Positions 7,116 to 14,153 of a DNA stretch of 17,146 nucleotides are shown here, one piece after another. A program made the translations under genes and the position numbers. Each line of letters starts with the position of its first letter. Within the stretch, counting starts at the first letter, position 1. Below the pieces are notes generated by a model, which ran no database searches, had not been told where the DNA came from, and was given only the letters and a program-made list of their open reading frames with translations. This DNA is from JBDLSY01 sp043777895 (GTDB taxonomy: Bacteria; Pseudomonadota; Gammaproteobacteria; Burkholderiales; Burkholderiaceae_C), in NCBI GenBank assembly GCA_043777895.1, contig JAYWHD010000145.1, forward strand, positions 1-17,146. The letters run 5' to 3'.

Positions 7116-8653
7116 GTACGGTTCAGCCTTTATTACCCTATGCATTTGCAAAAACACACAGCATTTTTGCGTGGTATAAATACAGTACCTTACCATTAAA
7201 TGATAGTAAAAATAGCTCTGAAAATAGTGGTAAATTCGCTTTTCTATGTATCACTAAAAGCCTAAATACCTCAAGACATGCTTTAAGTGAAATTATGCAA
7301 CGCTATGGTGTATGCCATACCGAATATATACAAACTTTAGGTATTGATGCGTTTGCAGAGGCTTTACAAGCCCAATATGGCCATACCGCCTTACAAGGCA
7401 GCGCACAAAGTGTGGCTGATGCCGCAGGGCAAGAAGCCGACCTAAATCGTTTAATGGACGATATTCCAGAAATACAAGATTTATTGGACAGTGCAGCTGA
7501 TGCTCCGATTATTCGCTTAATTAACGCGTTACTGACTCAAGCGGTACGTGAAGGGGCTAGTGATATTCATATTGAACCTTTTGAAACAGATACTGTAGTG
7601 CGTCTTCGGGTTGATGGTACTTTACGTGATATTGCTAGGCCTAAACGAAGTTTACACGCAGCTTTAGTAAGCCGTATTAAAATTATGGCGAACTTAGATA
7701 TCGCAGAGCGGCGATTGCCACAAGATGGCCGTATGGCATTAAGAGTAGCGGGTAGGCCTGTTGATGTGCGTGTCTCTACACTGCCTGTGGGTAGCAGTTC
7801 AAATAGCAATGAACGAGCGGTACTGCGTTTATTAGATAAAACAGATGCACGTTTAGACCTAACGGCATTGGGTATGGCAGCCAATACGCGTGATGCGATT
7901 GACCGATTAATTAAGCAGCCCTACGGTATTGTTTTAGTAACAGGCCCTACAGGCAGTGGTAAAACAACAACTTTGTATTCAGCGATTAAACGCTTAGATG
8001 CCAGTACTACTAATATTTTAACAGTAGAAGACCCGATTGAATATGAGCTAGCAGGTATTGGACAAACCCAAGTCAATGGTAAAATAGATTTAAATTTTGC
8101 CACTGCATTGCGAGCGATTTTGCGACAAGACCCCGATGTAGTGATGATTGGTGAAATCCGTGATGTGGAAACTGCTGATATTGCGGTACAAGCCAGCTTA
8201 ACTGGGCATTTAGTATTGGCAACTTTGCATACCAATGATGCAGTAGGTGCCGTGACACGTTTAACCGATATGGGTGTTGAGCCATTTTTGTTGTCTTCCA
8301 GTTTAATTGGTGTAGTGGCACAACGCTTACTGCGTAAATTATGCGAAACTTGTAAAGTAGCCGTTGATAATATTGATAGCTCTAATATTGATGGAACAAA
8401 CAAACATACTTATAAAGCAGTGGGTTGTGCTGCGTGTAATAACACAGGTTATTCGGGCCGTTTAGGTATTTATGAGTTACTGACTGTTAATGCAAAACTA
8501 GCCCAAGCTATTCACCAACGCTTACCTGAAGCCGAGTTACGAGCTATGGCACAAGCACAAGGATTGACTACATTGCGTCAAGATGCACAACGTTTAATTG
8601 ATCAAGGTATTACTAGTTTGGCAGAAGTAGAACGTGTTACACGTTTAACGTAA
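7112..8653 (+). CDS. gspE: GspE, type II secretion ATPase
   Basis: GspE is the cytoplasmic hexameric ATPase that powers pseudopilus assembly in type II secretion. It is 513 residues long, a normal length. The N-terminal part (1-120) is divergent. The conserved N2 domain holds DAPIIRLINALLTQAVREGASDIHIEPFE and RRLPQDGRMAL. The Walker A motif GPTGSGKT is at residues 278-285, the Asp box VEDPIEY follows, Walker B (DPDVVMIGEIRD) starts at 340, and the His box is TGHLVLATLHTND. A zinc-binding tetracysteine motif is intact (C411, C414, C439, C442). It favours GspE or PilB over retraction ATPases of the PilT type, which lack it. Adjacency and the four-base overlap with gspD favour GspE. gspF does not follow; a VirB6-like gene does, so the remaining gsp genes must be elsewhere. 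Confidence 0.93.
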   Translation: MSTVQPLLPYAFAKTHSIFAWYKYSTLPLNDSKNSSENSGKFAFLCITKSLNTSRHALSEIMQRYGVCHTEYIQTLGIDAFAEALQAQYGHTALQGSAQSVADAAGQEADLNRLMDDIPEIQDLLDSAADAPIIRLINALLTQAVREGASDIHIEPFETDTVVRLRVDGTLRDIARPKRSLHAALVSRIKIMANLDIAERRLPQDGRMALRVAGRPVDVRVSTLPVGSSSNSNERAVLRLLDKTDARLDLTALGMAANTRDAIDRLIKQPYGIVLVTGPTGSGKTTTLYSAIKRLDASTTNILTVEDPIEYELAGIGQTQVNGKIDLNFATALRAILRQDPDVVMIGEIRDVETADIAVQASLTGHLVLATLHTNDAVGAVTRLTDMGVEPFLLSSSLIGVVAQRLLRKLCETCKVAVDNIDSSNIDGTNKHTYKAVGCAACNNTGYSGRLGIYELLTVNAKLAQAIHQRLPEAELRAMAQAQGLTTLRQDAQRLIDQGITSLAEVERVTRLT

Positions 8654-8654
8654 A

Positions 8655-8683
8655 TTGGTTTACTATGACACAATACATAATAT
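8655..8683 (+). promoter_or_regulatory. Possible promoter for the VirB6-like gene
   Basis: TTGGTT (8655-8660), a 17-base spacer and TAATAT (8678-8683) form a moderate sigma-70-type pair directly after the gspE stop. It could drive the next gene separately from gspDE. Called by eye in AT-rich DNA. Confidence 0.3.
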
Positions 8684-8762
8684 TTATGCAACAATAATAT
8701 AACGGTACACAATATATAAAATATCTTGTTTTAAGCCGTCTTTGTAAATAAGGAAACATACT

Positions 8763-9701
8763 ATGGATCCGTTAGCGTACCCCATTTTTGCAGGTATTTC
8801 AGCAATGATACGCACAATATTCTTTGCAAATATGGATAGAGCATATGATAATATGGTTGATGCAATTAGCCTTATTGCTGTCTCTATTGAAACGATCATT
8901 ATTATTCGCTATGGCTTCGTTATTTTGGCTAGGGAAACCACTGAAGATGAAAGAAATCCTGATGTACAAGAGTTACTATATCATCTACTGGTTGTGTGTG
9001 GTGTATTGGCACTTTTAAATGCTGGCAGAGCACCTTTAGACTTTATAATGTCTTTAAGAACTATGCTTGTTACTGGTTTTACAGGTATAAATAAACCTGG
9101 TGGACGTCAAATAGACGAATCACTTGTTGCGCTAAACACGGTAATAACAACGGGTAATATGTTTAGCAGTATCAACTCTACGTATGTGAATAGTCTTAAG
9201 TCATCATTGCTGACTATGGCTTTAACCTTTACTGTCTCTCCGCAAATTACGGGTGCATTGTTACTGCTATTTAATGAAGTAATGACGCGCTTTGGAATGG
9301 CTTTATTTCCTTTGGCAGCCTATGCTGCATTGTATAAAACCACCCGAGACGTGTTCACTACTTGGGTAGGTCTAATGGTTTCTTTAGGCGTATTAATGGC
9401 AACCAGTGCAGTAACTATTGCAGTTATGGTGGGTGTAACCACTAAATTTATGATTGTTTTTTCGGCAATTAATGTGGGTACTGCTATTTTATCTACAGGC
9501 ACTGTAGGTGGTTTTGTTTTTTCAGAATTACAACAATCCATTATTCAGTCGGGCTTTGGTTTCACCTTAACCATTATCATATTAAACTTTCCTGTTAATG
9601 CGGCTAACTTTGTAGGAGGTTATATTATATTTGCAGGGCCTAGCCTTAATAATGAATTAGGGGCTTTGTATAAAAACGATAGAAGGTTAAAAATGCGTTA
9701 A
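8763..9701 (+). CDS. Polytopic membrane protein, VirB6/TrbL-like
   Basis: This 312-residue, highly hydrophobic protein has about six or seven predicted membrane segments. They include AISLIAVSIETIIIIRYGFVIL (near 34-55), LLYHLLVVCGVLALLNAG, LLTMALTFTVSPQITGALLLLF, ALFPLAAYAALY, WVGLMVSLGVLMATSAVTIAVMV, and GFGFTLTIIILNFPVNAANFVGGY near the C-terminus. A soluble loop of about 50 residues lies near positions 95-145. The arrangement, the central FGMALFPLAAY-YKTTRDVFTTWVGLMVSLGVL and the Gly-rich C-terminal region resemble VirB6/TrbL inner-membrane channel proteins of type IV secretion systems. The match is from general character, not a fixed motif. AAGGAA about ten bases upstream supports the ATG. 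No virB8, virB9, virB10 or coupling-protein gene is nearby, so it is an orphan. An alternative is an unrelated membrane protein linked to type II secretion; it does not look like GspF. Confidence 0.5.
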   Translation: MDPLAYPIFAGISAMIRTIFFANMDRAYDNMVDAISLIAVSIETIIIIRYGFVILARETTEDERNPDVQELLYHLLVVCGVLALLNAGRAPLDFIMSLRTMLVTGFTGINKPGGRQIDESLVALNTVITTGNMFSSINSTYVNSLKSSLLTMALTFTVSPQITGALLLLFNEVMTRFGMALFPLAAYAALYKTTRDVFTTWVGLMVSLGVLMATSAVTIAVMVGVTTKFMIVFSAINVGTAILSTGTVGGFVFSELQQSIIQSGFGFTLTIIILNFPVNAANFVGGYIIFAGPSLNNELGALYKNDRRLKMR

Positions 9702-9714
9702 TGCTTATTAAATA

Positions 9715-9762
9715 TATAAAATAATACAGCTATAAAATAATATAGTTATAAAATAATAAAAA
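9715..9762. repeat. 16-base tandem repeat between the VirB6-like gene and folE
   Basis: The core TATAAAATAATA occurs three times at an exact 16-base spacing (9715, 9731, 9747). The four-base linkers differ (CAGC, TAGT, AAAA). It fills about half of the 109-base gap before folE and embeds TATAAA-like boxes, which makes promoter calling here unreliable. Confidence 0.85.
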
Positions 9763-9810
9763 AATATAAATTTACAAACGCATAAAATTACGACAAACAT
9801 ATAAATAAAT

Positions 9811-10557
9811 ATGAAAAAAAATGTACTTAATTTATCAAATACCGTTGATAACACTTGTAATGCGCCAGCAGACGAAGGAATTCCATTGTCTAGGGTTATT
9901 CGCAATAGAATTACTGCGGACAAAAAGCGGTTTCACGCGAATGATAATATTTCTGCATATATTCAAGAAGGTGAATTAGATGGTTTAGTTAATGAAGTAG
10001 CACAAAAAATGCAAGGTGTTTTAGACAGTATGGTTATTGATACAGTGAATGACCATAATACCCAAGACACTGCTAAACGTGTCGCAAAAATGTATGTTCA
10101 CGAAGTTTTTAAAGGCCGCTTTGTTGCTCCGCCTGTGGTCACTGAATTTCCAAATGCAGAACATTTAAATGAACTAATGATTGTTGGTCCAATTACGGTA
10201 CGCAGTGCGTGTTCACACCACTTTTGCCCTGTCATCGGTAAAATATGGGTGGGTATTATGCCTAATGCACATACTAATGTAATCGGTTTGTCTAAATATG
10301 CGCGTATGGCAGAGTGGATTATGAATCGCCCTCAAATACAAGAAGAAGCGGTTGTTCAATTAGCCAATATGATTGCTGACAAAACTCAACCCGATGGTTT
10401 AGCGATTGTGATGGAAGCTGAGCATTTTTGTATGAGTTGGCGTGGCGTTAAAGACAGTGATAACCGTATGATCAATTCAGTCATGCGGGGTAGTTTTTTA
10501 AAAGATTCTAATCTTCGCCGTGAATTTCTTGCGTTATTACCTGGTAAAAATCGCTAA
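9811..10557 (+). CDS. folE: GTP cyclohydrolase I (FolE family, SACSHH variant)
   Basis: GTP cyclohydrolase I converts GTP to 7,8-dihydroneopterin triphosphate, the entry to folate and other pterins. The 248-residue product has a 40-residue divergent N-terminus followed by the catalytic fold: DTAKRVAKMYVHEVFKGR, VGPITVRSACSHHFCPVIGK, NVIGLSKYARMAEWIMNRPQIQEE, TQPDGLAIVMEAEHFCMSWRGVKD. The zinc ligands are in place as C134, H137 and C207. The first motif reads CSHHFCP instead of the common CEHH. This variant resembles FolE forms I associate with photolyase or light-response gene sets rather than the main folate enzyme, but I cannot confirm that here. The ATG at 9811 lacks a good ribosome site and is followed by an eight-base A run, so slippage or a different start is possible. 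A BLUF light-sensor gene follows 136 bases downstream. Confidence 0.9.
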   Translation: MKKNVLNLSNTVDNTCNAPADEGIPLSRVIRNRITADKKRFHANDNISAYIQEGELDGLVNEVAQKMQGVLDSMVIDTVNDHNTQDTAKRVAKMYVHEVFKGRFVAPPVVTEFPNAEHLNELMIVGPITVRSACSHHFCPVIGKIWVGIMPNAHTNVIGLSKYARMAEWIMNRPQIQEEAVVQLANMIADKTQPDGLAIVMEAEHFCMSWRGVKDSDNRMINSVMRGSFLKDSNLRREFLALLPGKNR

Positions 10558-10693
10558 ACATTCAATTAATAGTGTTCACCAACAATCGCTTTTATACCAT
10601 ATATGCTATGTTTTGTGTGGTGCATATTTTGATTTTATTAAAAATAAAGTAATCTGTAAACTATAACCATAACCACTTAAGGAATATATTCTT

Positions 10694-11125
10694 ATGTTAG
10701 TTCGCTTACTATATATTAGCCGTTTAAACAATTTATCTGATGCCGCTGTTGCTGAATTAACTGAAAGTATCTTATTTACTTCACGACAATATAACACTGA
10801 AAAAGGGATTACGGGTGTGCTTATTTATAATAATGCGATTGTTATGCAGTTACTAGAAGGTGGACGCGAACAAGTGAGTGCACTGTATAACGCCATTAGT
10901 CAAGATAAACGCCATACCGATGTTGTTATTTTAGGTTTTGAAGAAATTGCACACCGTAAATTTAGTGATTGGTCAATGGGACAAGTTAATTTAGCCAAAG
11001 TTAATCCTTCTTTACTATTAAAATACTCTGATACAACCCATATCAATCCTTATATGATGAGCGGTAAAACATCACTGGCTTTGTTGGAAGAGCTAATGGC
11101 GAGCGCTGCAGTTATTAATCGTTAG
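10694..11125 (+). CDS. BLUF-domain blue-light sensor, single domain
   Basis: BLUF domains bind FAD and sense blue light through a hydrogen-bond switch around conserved Tyr and Gln residues. All key residues are present: Y7 (LLYIS), N34 (RQYNTEKGITG), Q52 (MQLLEG), and W93/M95 (FSDWSMGQV). The domain spans about residues 1-97. A helical tail of about 45 residues follows, the usual layout of short stand-alone BLUF proteins that act through a protein partner rather than a fused enzyme. TAAGGA lies about ten bases before the ATG. The gene follows folE in the same direction but with a 136-base gap, so it may have its own promoter. Its partner and output are unknown. Adjacency to a folE variant suggests a light-linked pterin or flavin function, which is inference. 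Confidence 0.93.
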   Translation: MLVRLLYISRLNNLSDAAVAELTESILFTSRQYNTEKGITGVLIYNNAIVMQLLEGGREQVSALYNAISQDKRHTDVVILGFEEIAHRKFSDWSMGQVNLAKVNPSLLLKYSDTTHINPYMMSGKTSLALLEELMASAAVINR

Positions 11126-11128
11126 TAA

Positions 11129-11157
11129 TTTTAAGTACTTATTATCTAATTTATAAT
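11129..11157 (+). promoter_or_regulatory. Possible trxA promoter
   Basis: A perfect -10 box TATAAT (11152-11157) lies 17 bases after a weak -35-like TTTTAA (11129-11134). Transcription would start near 11164, so the TTTTCA repeat that follows would lie at the start of the trxA leader. Confidence 0.35.
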
Positions 11158-11166
11158 TTAATTTAG

Positions 11167-11204
11167 CATTTTCATTTTCACTTTCATTTTTATTTTCATT
11201 TTTT
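11167..11204. repeat. Pyrimidine-rich TTTTCA repeat before trxA
   Basis: Degenerate repetition of CATTTT/CACTTT/CATTTTTATTTT units gives a nearly pure T/C/A strand with almost no G. It ends about 20 bases before the trxA ATG, which therefore has no recognisable Shine-Dalgarno sequence. Confidence 0.7.
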
Positions 11205-11224
11205 AACCTACAGACTATCAAATT

Positions 11225-11551
11225 ATGAGCAACGCAATTAAATACGTGACTGACATTAGTTTTACAACCGATGTATTACAATCTACTCAACCTGTACTTT
11301 TAGATTTTTGGGCCGAATGGTGTGGTCCTTGCAAGATGATTGCCCCCTCTTTAGAAGCATTAGCCTCTGAACTGTCTGGTAAAGTAACTATTGCAAAAAT
11401 GAATGTTGATGACAATCAAACGATACCTGCTCAATTTGGTGTGCGTGGTATTCCAACGTTAATGCTATTTAAAGACGGCAAAACAGTAGCAACTAAAGTA
11501 GGGGCGCTAAGTAAAGCACAATTGACCGAGTTTATTACTTCAAATATTTAG
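11225..11551 (+). CDS. trxA: Thioredoxin 1
   Basis: Thioredoxin is the general cytoplasmic disulfide reductant, recycled by thioredoxin reductase. The 108-residue protein is a full single thioredoxin domain. It contains the active-site WCGPC in FWAEWCGPCKMIAPSLE, the strand KMNVDDN, the cis-Pro motif VRGIPTLMLFKDGK, and the terminal helix LSKAQLTEFI. The ATG at 11225 gives the standard length. The final codons AAT-ATT-TAG form the first unit of a 9-base tandem repeat that continues downstream, so repeat growth or loss leaves the protein end unchanged. MsrA, later in the window, depends on thioredoxin for turnover, but the two genes are not in one operon. Confidence 0.97.
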   Translation: MSNAIKYVTDISFTTDVLQSTQPVLLDFWAEWCGPCKMIAPSLEALASELSGKVTIAKMNVDDNQTIPAQFGVRGIPTLMLFKDGKTVATKVGALSKAQLTEFITSNI

Positions 11552-11578
11552 AATATTTAGAATATTTAGAATATTTAA
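11543..11578. repeat. 9-base tandem repeat spanning the trxA stop codon
   Basis: AATATTTAG occurs three times (11543-11551, 11552-11560, 11561-11569) plus a final AATATTTAA (11570-11578). The first copy is the last two sense codons and stop of trxA. Because the unit is nine bases, every copy reads Asn-Ile-stop in the trxA frame. Confidence 0.95.
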
Positions 11579-11618
11579 ACCATTTAATTTACATCTAAAT
11601 CTACGGACTGCTTAAAAG

Positions 11619-11642
11619 ACTGCCTAAATTATAATTGGCAGT
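11619..11642 (+). promoter_or_regulatory. Inverted repeat containing a TATAAT box, upstream of def-fmt
   Basis: ACTGCC (11619-11624) and GGCAGT (11637-11642) are exact reverse complements flanking A/T sequence that includes TATAAT (11630-11635). The -35 region is poor (CTGCTT near 11608). The layout fits a -10 box covered by an operator for the def operon, about 45 bases before the def ATG. It could equally be a weak hairpin downstream of trxA; no T-run follows. Confidence 0.35.
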
Positions 11643-11679
11643 ACATCTAATTTAAGCCATCGATGCTAAGGAGTATAGT

Positions 11680-12252
11680 ATGTCCACCCCAGTTTTACTG
11701 GATATTTTGCAATACCCAGATCCGCGTCTGCACATAGTTGCTAAGCCAGTGATTCAGTTTGATAAAGCACTTGATATTTTGGTACGTAATATGAGCCATA
11801 CTATGTACCAAGCACCGGGTGTTGGTTTAGCGGCTACTCAAGTTAATGTACATCAACGCGTTATCTGTGTAGATTGCAGTGAGCATTCTAACCAATTAAT
11901 AGTATTAATCAATCCCATTATTATTTTGGCAAGTCCTGATTTGCAAGCTTGGGAAGAAGGTTGCTTGTCTGTACCTGATATTTACGAAGATATAAAACGC
12001 CCTAAATCTATTCGTGTAAAAGCACAAGATATTCAAGGTGATTTTTTTGAATTAGAGGCAGACGAGCTATTAAGTGTGTGCATTCAACATGAGATAGACC
12101 ATTTAAATGGTAAAGTATTTGTGCAACACTTATCACAACTCAAGCAAGGCCGCATTAAAAGTAAGTTATTAAAACTCGCAAAATCATCTAAAAATACCGA
12201 TAAAAATATTGCTACAAATACTGATGGTATTGATATGATAGACCTTAAATAG
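11680..12252 (+). CDS. def: Peptide deformylase
   Basis: Peptide deformylase removes the N-formyl group from nascent proteins, using an active-site metal (usually iron). All three family motifs are intact in this 190-residue protein: GVGLAATQ (47-54), EEGCLS (92-97, metal ligand C95) and QHEIDHLNG (metal ligands H137 and H141, catalytic E138). AAGGAG lies about six bases before the ATG, a strong ribosome site. The C-terminal 25 residues are Lys/Ser/Asn/Asp-rich and extend beyond the core, as in many gammaproteobacterial forms. fmt starts eight bases after the stop. This is the classic def-fmt pairing in which the formyl group is added to initiator tRNA by one product and removed by the other. 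Confidence 0.97.
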   Translation: MSTPVLLDILQYPDPRLHIVAKPVIQFDKALDILVRNMSHTMYQAPGVGLAATQVNVHQRVICVDCSEHSNQLIVLINPIIILASPDLQAWEEGCLSVPDIYEDIKRPKSIRVKAQDIQGDFFELEADELLSVCIQHEIDHLNGKVFVQHLSQLKQGRIKSKLLKLAKSSKNTDKNIATNTDGIDMIDLK

Positions 12253-12260
12253 GCTAAATA

Positions 12261-13259
12261 ATGCGAATTATTTTTGCAGGTACACCTCTTTTTGCCGACC
12301 GTGCTTTAAAAGCACTGCTGATGGCTGACCCATCATTAAACTATGATGTAGTGGCTGTTTTTACTCAACCAGACCGTCCCGCAGGACGGGGTATGAAAAT
12401 AGTATTTAGCCCAGTTAAACAAACTGCTATTCAATATAGTATTCCTGTCTATCAACCACAGAGTTTAAAGTTAGACGGACAATATTCTGAAGATGCAAAC
12501 CTTGCTTACGCGGTACTCAATGTGTTAAAGCCTGATGTAATAGTTGTCGCAGCGTATGGTTTGATGCTGCCACAATGGGCTTTAAGTTTACCCAGTGCAG
12601 GCTGTATCAATATTCACGCCAGTTTACTGCCCCGTTGGCGGGGAGCAGCACCGATACAACGGGCGATTGAAGCGGGTGATGCCCACAGTGGTGTTACATT
12701 AATGCAGATGGCTTTAGGTTTAGATACGGGTGATATGTACGTAAAAGAAACCGTTCAAATAACACCACACACCACAGGTGGGCAACTGCACGATGCTTTA
12801 GCACATATAGGTGCCAGTTTATTGTGCCGATATTTAACTGATATTGTCGCTGGACACCTAAAACCTGTTGCACAATCTTTAAATGACGTAATTTATGCCC
12901 ATAAGCTAACCCGAGAACACGGCATTTTAAACTGGAATCTACCCGCTAGTATTTTAGCAAATCAAATACGGGCATTTGACCCGATACCAGGCTGTAATTT
13001 TAAATACCTCAATAAACAAGGCGAGAGCTATAGCTACAAAGTATGGGCGGCACATACTAATAATAGTTATTTATCAAATAATACTACCTATCAAATCGGT
13101 GACATTGTGTCTTTGTCTGAAGCAGGGCTAGATATAGTCTGTGCTGCAGAATTAAACTATCAACACTACAGTGTATTACGCATCACTGAAATACAAAAAC
13201 CTGGCGGCAAACGTTTACCTGTCAGCGTATGTTGGCAACACTTAGATTTAGTATTTTAA
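12261..13259 (+). CDS. fmt: Methionyl-tRNA formyltransferase
   Basis: Fmt transfers a formyl group from 10-formyl-tetrahydrofolate to methionyl initiator tRNA. The 332-residue length is slightly above the usual 310-320. The N-terminal transferase domain shows MRIIFAGTPLFADRAL, FTQPDRPAGRGMKI, the active-site stretch CINIHASLLPRWRGAAPIQR (catalytic Asn and His) and GVTLMQMALGLDTGDM (catalytic Asp). The C-terminal OB-like domain shows IRAFDPIPGC and ends IQKPGGKRLPVSVCWQHL, the usual tRNA-binding end. Small insertions rich in Asn and Tyr (about residues 265-285) explain the extra length. The stop overlaps the next ATG by one base (TAATG), so translation of the DUF218 gene is probably coupled. 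It depends on the folate pool, as does folE upstream, but the two are not one operon. Confidence 0.97.
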   Translation: MRIIFAGTPLFADRALKALLMADPSLNYDVVAVFTQPDRPAGRGMKIVFSPVKQTAIQYSIPVYQPQSLKLDGQYSEDANLAYAVLNVLKPDVIVVAAYGLMLPQWALSLPSAGCINIHASLLPRWRGAAPIQRAIEAGDAHSGVTLMQMALGLDTGDMYVKETVQITPHTTGGQLHDALAHIGASLLCRYLTDIVAGHLKPVAQSLNDVIYAHKLTREHGILNWNLPASILANQIRAFDPIPGCNFKYLNKQGESYSYKVWAAHTNNSYLSNNTTYQIGDIVSLSEAGLDIVCAAELNYQHYSVLRITEIQKPGGKRLPVSVCWQHLDLVF

Positions 13260-14059
13260 TGAATCCAACTACGTTACAAATTACTGTACGATTAAAATTA
13301 ATTAAAGACTACACACTGGCTTTACTAAGCTTTTTATTGGTATTGAATGCCGTTACGTTATTGTTTTTAGACGTTTTTAATGTGGGGGTAATCATTCCTT
13401 TATTGCTGGGTTTACTGGGATTAATTTTATTTAAATACCGTCAAGCATGGCAACAATGGTTGCTGCATCGCCCGATATACCGCTCAATTTATAGGGTGTA
13501 CCGCGTTGGACTGTGTATTTGGTTAATGTCGTTGTTACTATTTTTTTCGTGGGTGATACAACCTGATACTATAGAAACGGTATCGCCTAATGTTATTTTA
13601 ATATTGGGCAGTAGCCTAAAAAACAACCACCCCAGCCCGACACTGCAAGCACGGTTAGACAAAGGCTTAATAGAGGCACGTCGTTTACCCAGTGCAAATA
13701 TTTTATTAACAGGTGGTATTGGCATCAATCAAACACAGTCTGAAGCGGCTGTTATGGCCGATTATTTAATGATGCGTGGTATAGAACCTAGCCGTATCTT
13801 ATTGGAAGAACGCAGTACCAGTACCTATGAAAATTTAGTTTTCTCTAAAGCATTATTGCCAGATATTGATCCATTATTTACTCGGATTATGATTATTAGT
13901 AGTGATTTTCATTTACTGCGTGCAAGGGCAATTGCACACCAATTAAACTTACCGATTGTCAGTGCTGTAGGTGCACCCACACCGCTACTTATTCGTTATA
14001 ACGCTAGGTTACGCGAATATTTTGCTTTTATTAAAAGCAGTTTATTGAATGAGTTATAG
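13259..14059 (+). CDS. DUF218 membrane protein (YdcF/ElyC/SanA-like)
   Basis: This 266-residue protein belongs to the DUF218 family, whose studied members affect the cell envelope but have no firmly known reaction. The N-terminal third holds three hydrophobic segments: YTLALLSFLLVLNAVTLLFL, VGVIIPLLLGLLGLILF and VGLCIWLMSLLLFFSWVI. The soluble DUF218 domain follows: NVILILGSSLKNN, TLQARLDKGLIEARRLP, ILLTGGIG, SEAAVMADYLMMRGIEPSRILLEERSTSTYENL, IMIISSDFHLLRARAIAHQL. The Asp, Gly-Gly, Glu and STSTYEN signatures are intact. An ATG at 13229 lies in the same frame inside fmt, but the ATG at 13259 overlaps the fmt stop by one base and is the better start. The context (def-fmt before, rpe after) does not hint at function. 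The family is clear; which member is not. Confidence 0.85.
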   Translation: MNPTTLQITVRLKLIKDYTLALLSFLLVLNAVTLLFLDVFNVGVIIPLLLGLLGLILFKYRQAWQQWLLHRPIYRSIYRVYRVGLCIWLMSLLLFFSWVIQPDTIETVSPNVILILGSSLKNNHPSPTLQARLDKGLIEARRLPSANILLTGGIGINQTQSEAAVMADYLMMRGIEPSRILLEERSTSTYENLVFSKALLPDIDPLFTRIMIISSDFHLLRARAIAHQLNLPIVSAVGAPTPLLIRYNARLREYFAFIKSSLLNEL

Positions 14060-14085
14060 TTATGTTTAGTTATTATTCAATTTAC

Positions 14086-14121
14086 GTTTAATTTATTGTT
14101 TAATTTATTGTTTAATTTATC
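14086..14121. repeat. 12-base tandem repeat before rpe
   Basis: GTTTAATTTATT is repeated exactly at 14086-14097 and 14098-14109, and a third copy at 14110-14121 differs only in its last base. It fills about 40% of the 94-base gap between the DUF218 gene and rpe. Confidence 0.95.
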
Positions 14122-14153
14122 GTTTTAAAATACTTTCTTAAATTCATCTTACT

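Noticed and set aside
8763..9701. Remnant of a conjugative element or full type IV secretion locus
   Set aside because: No other type IV, relaxase, integrase or transposase gene is present, and no flanking attachment repeats were found.
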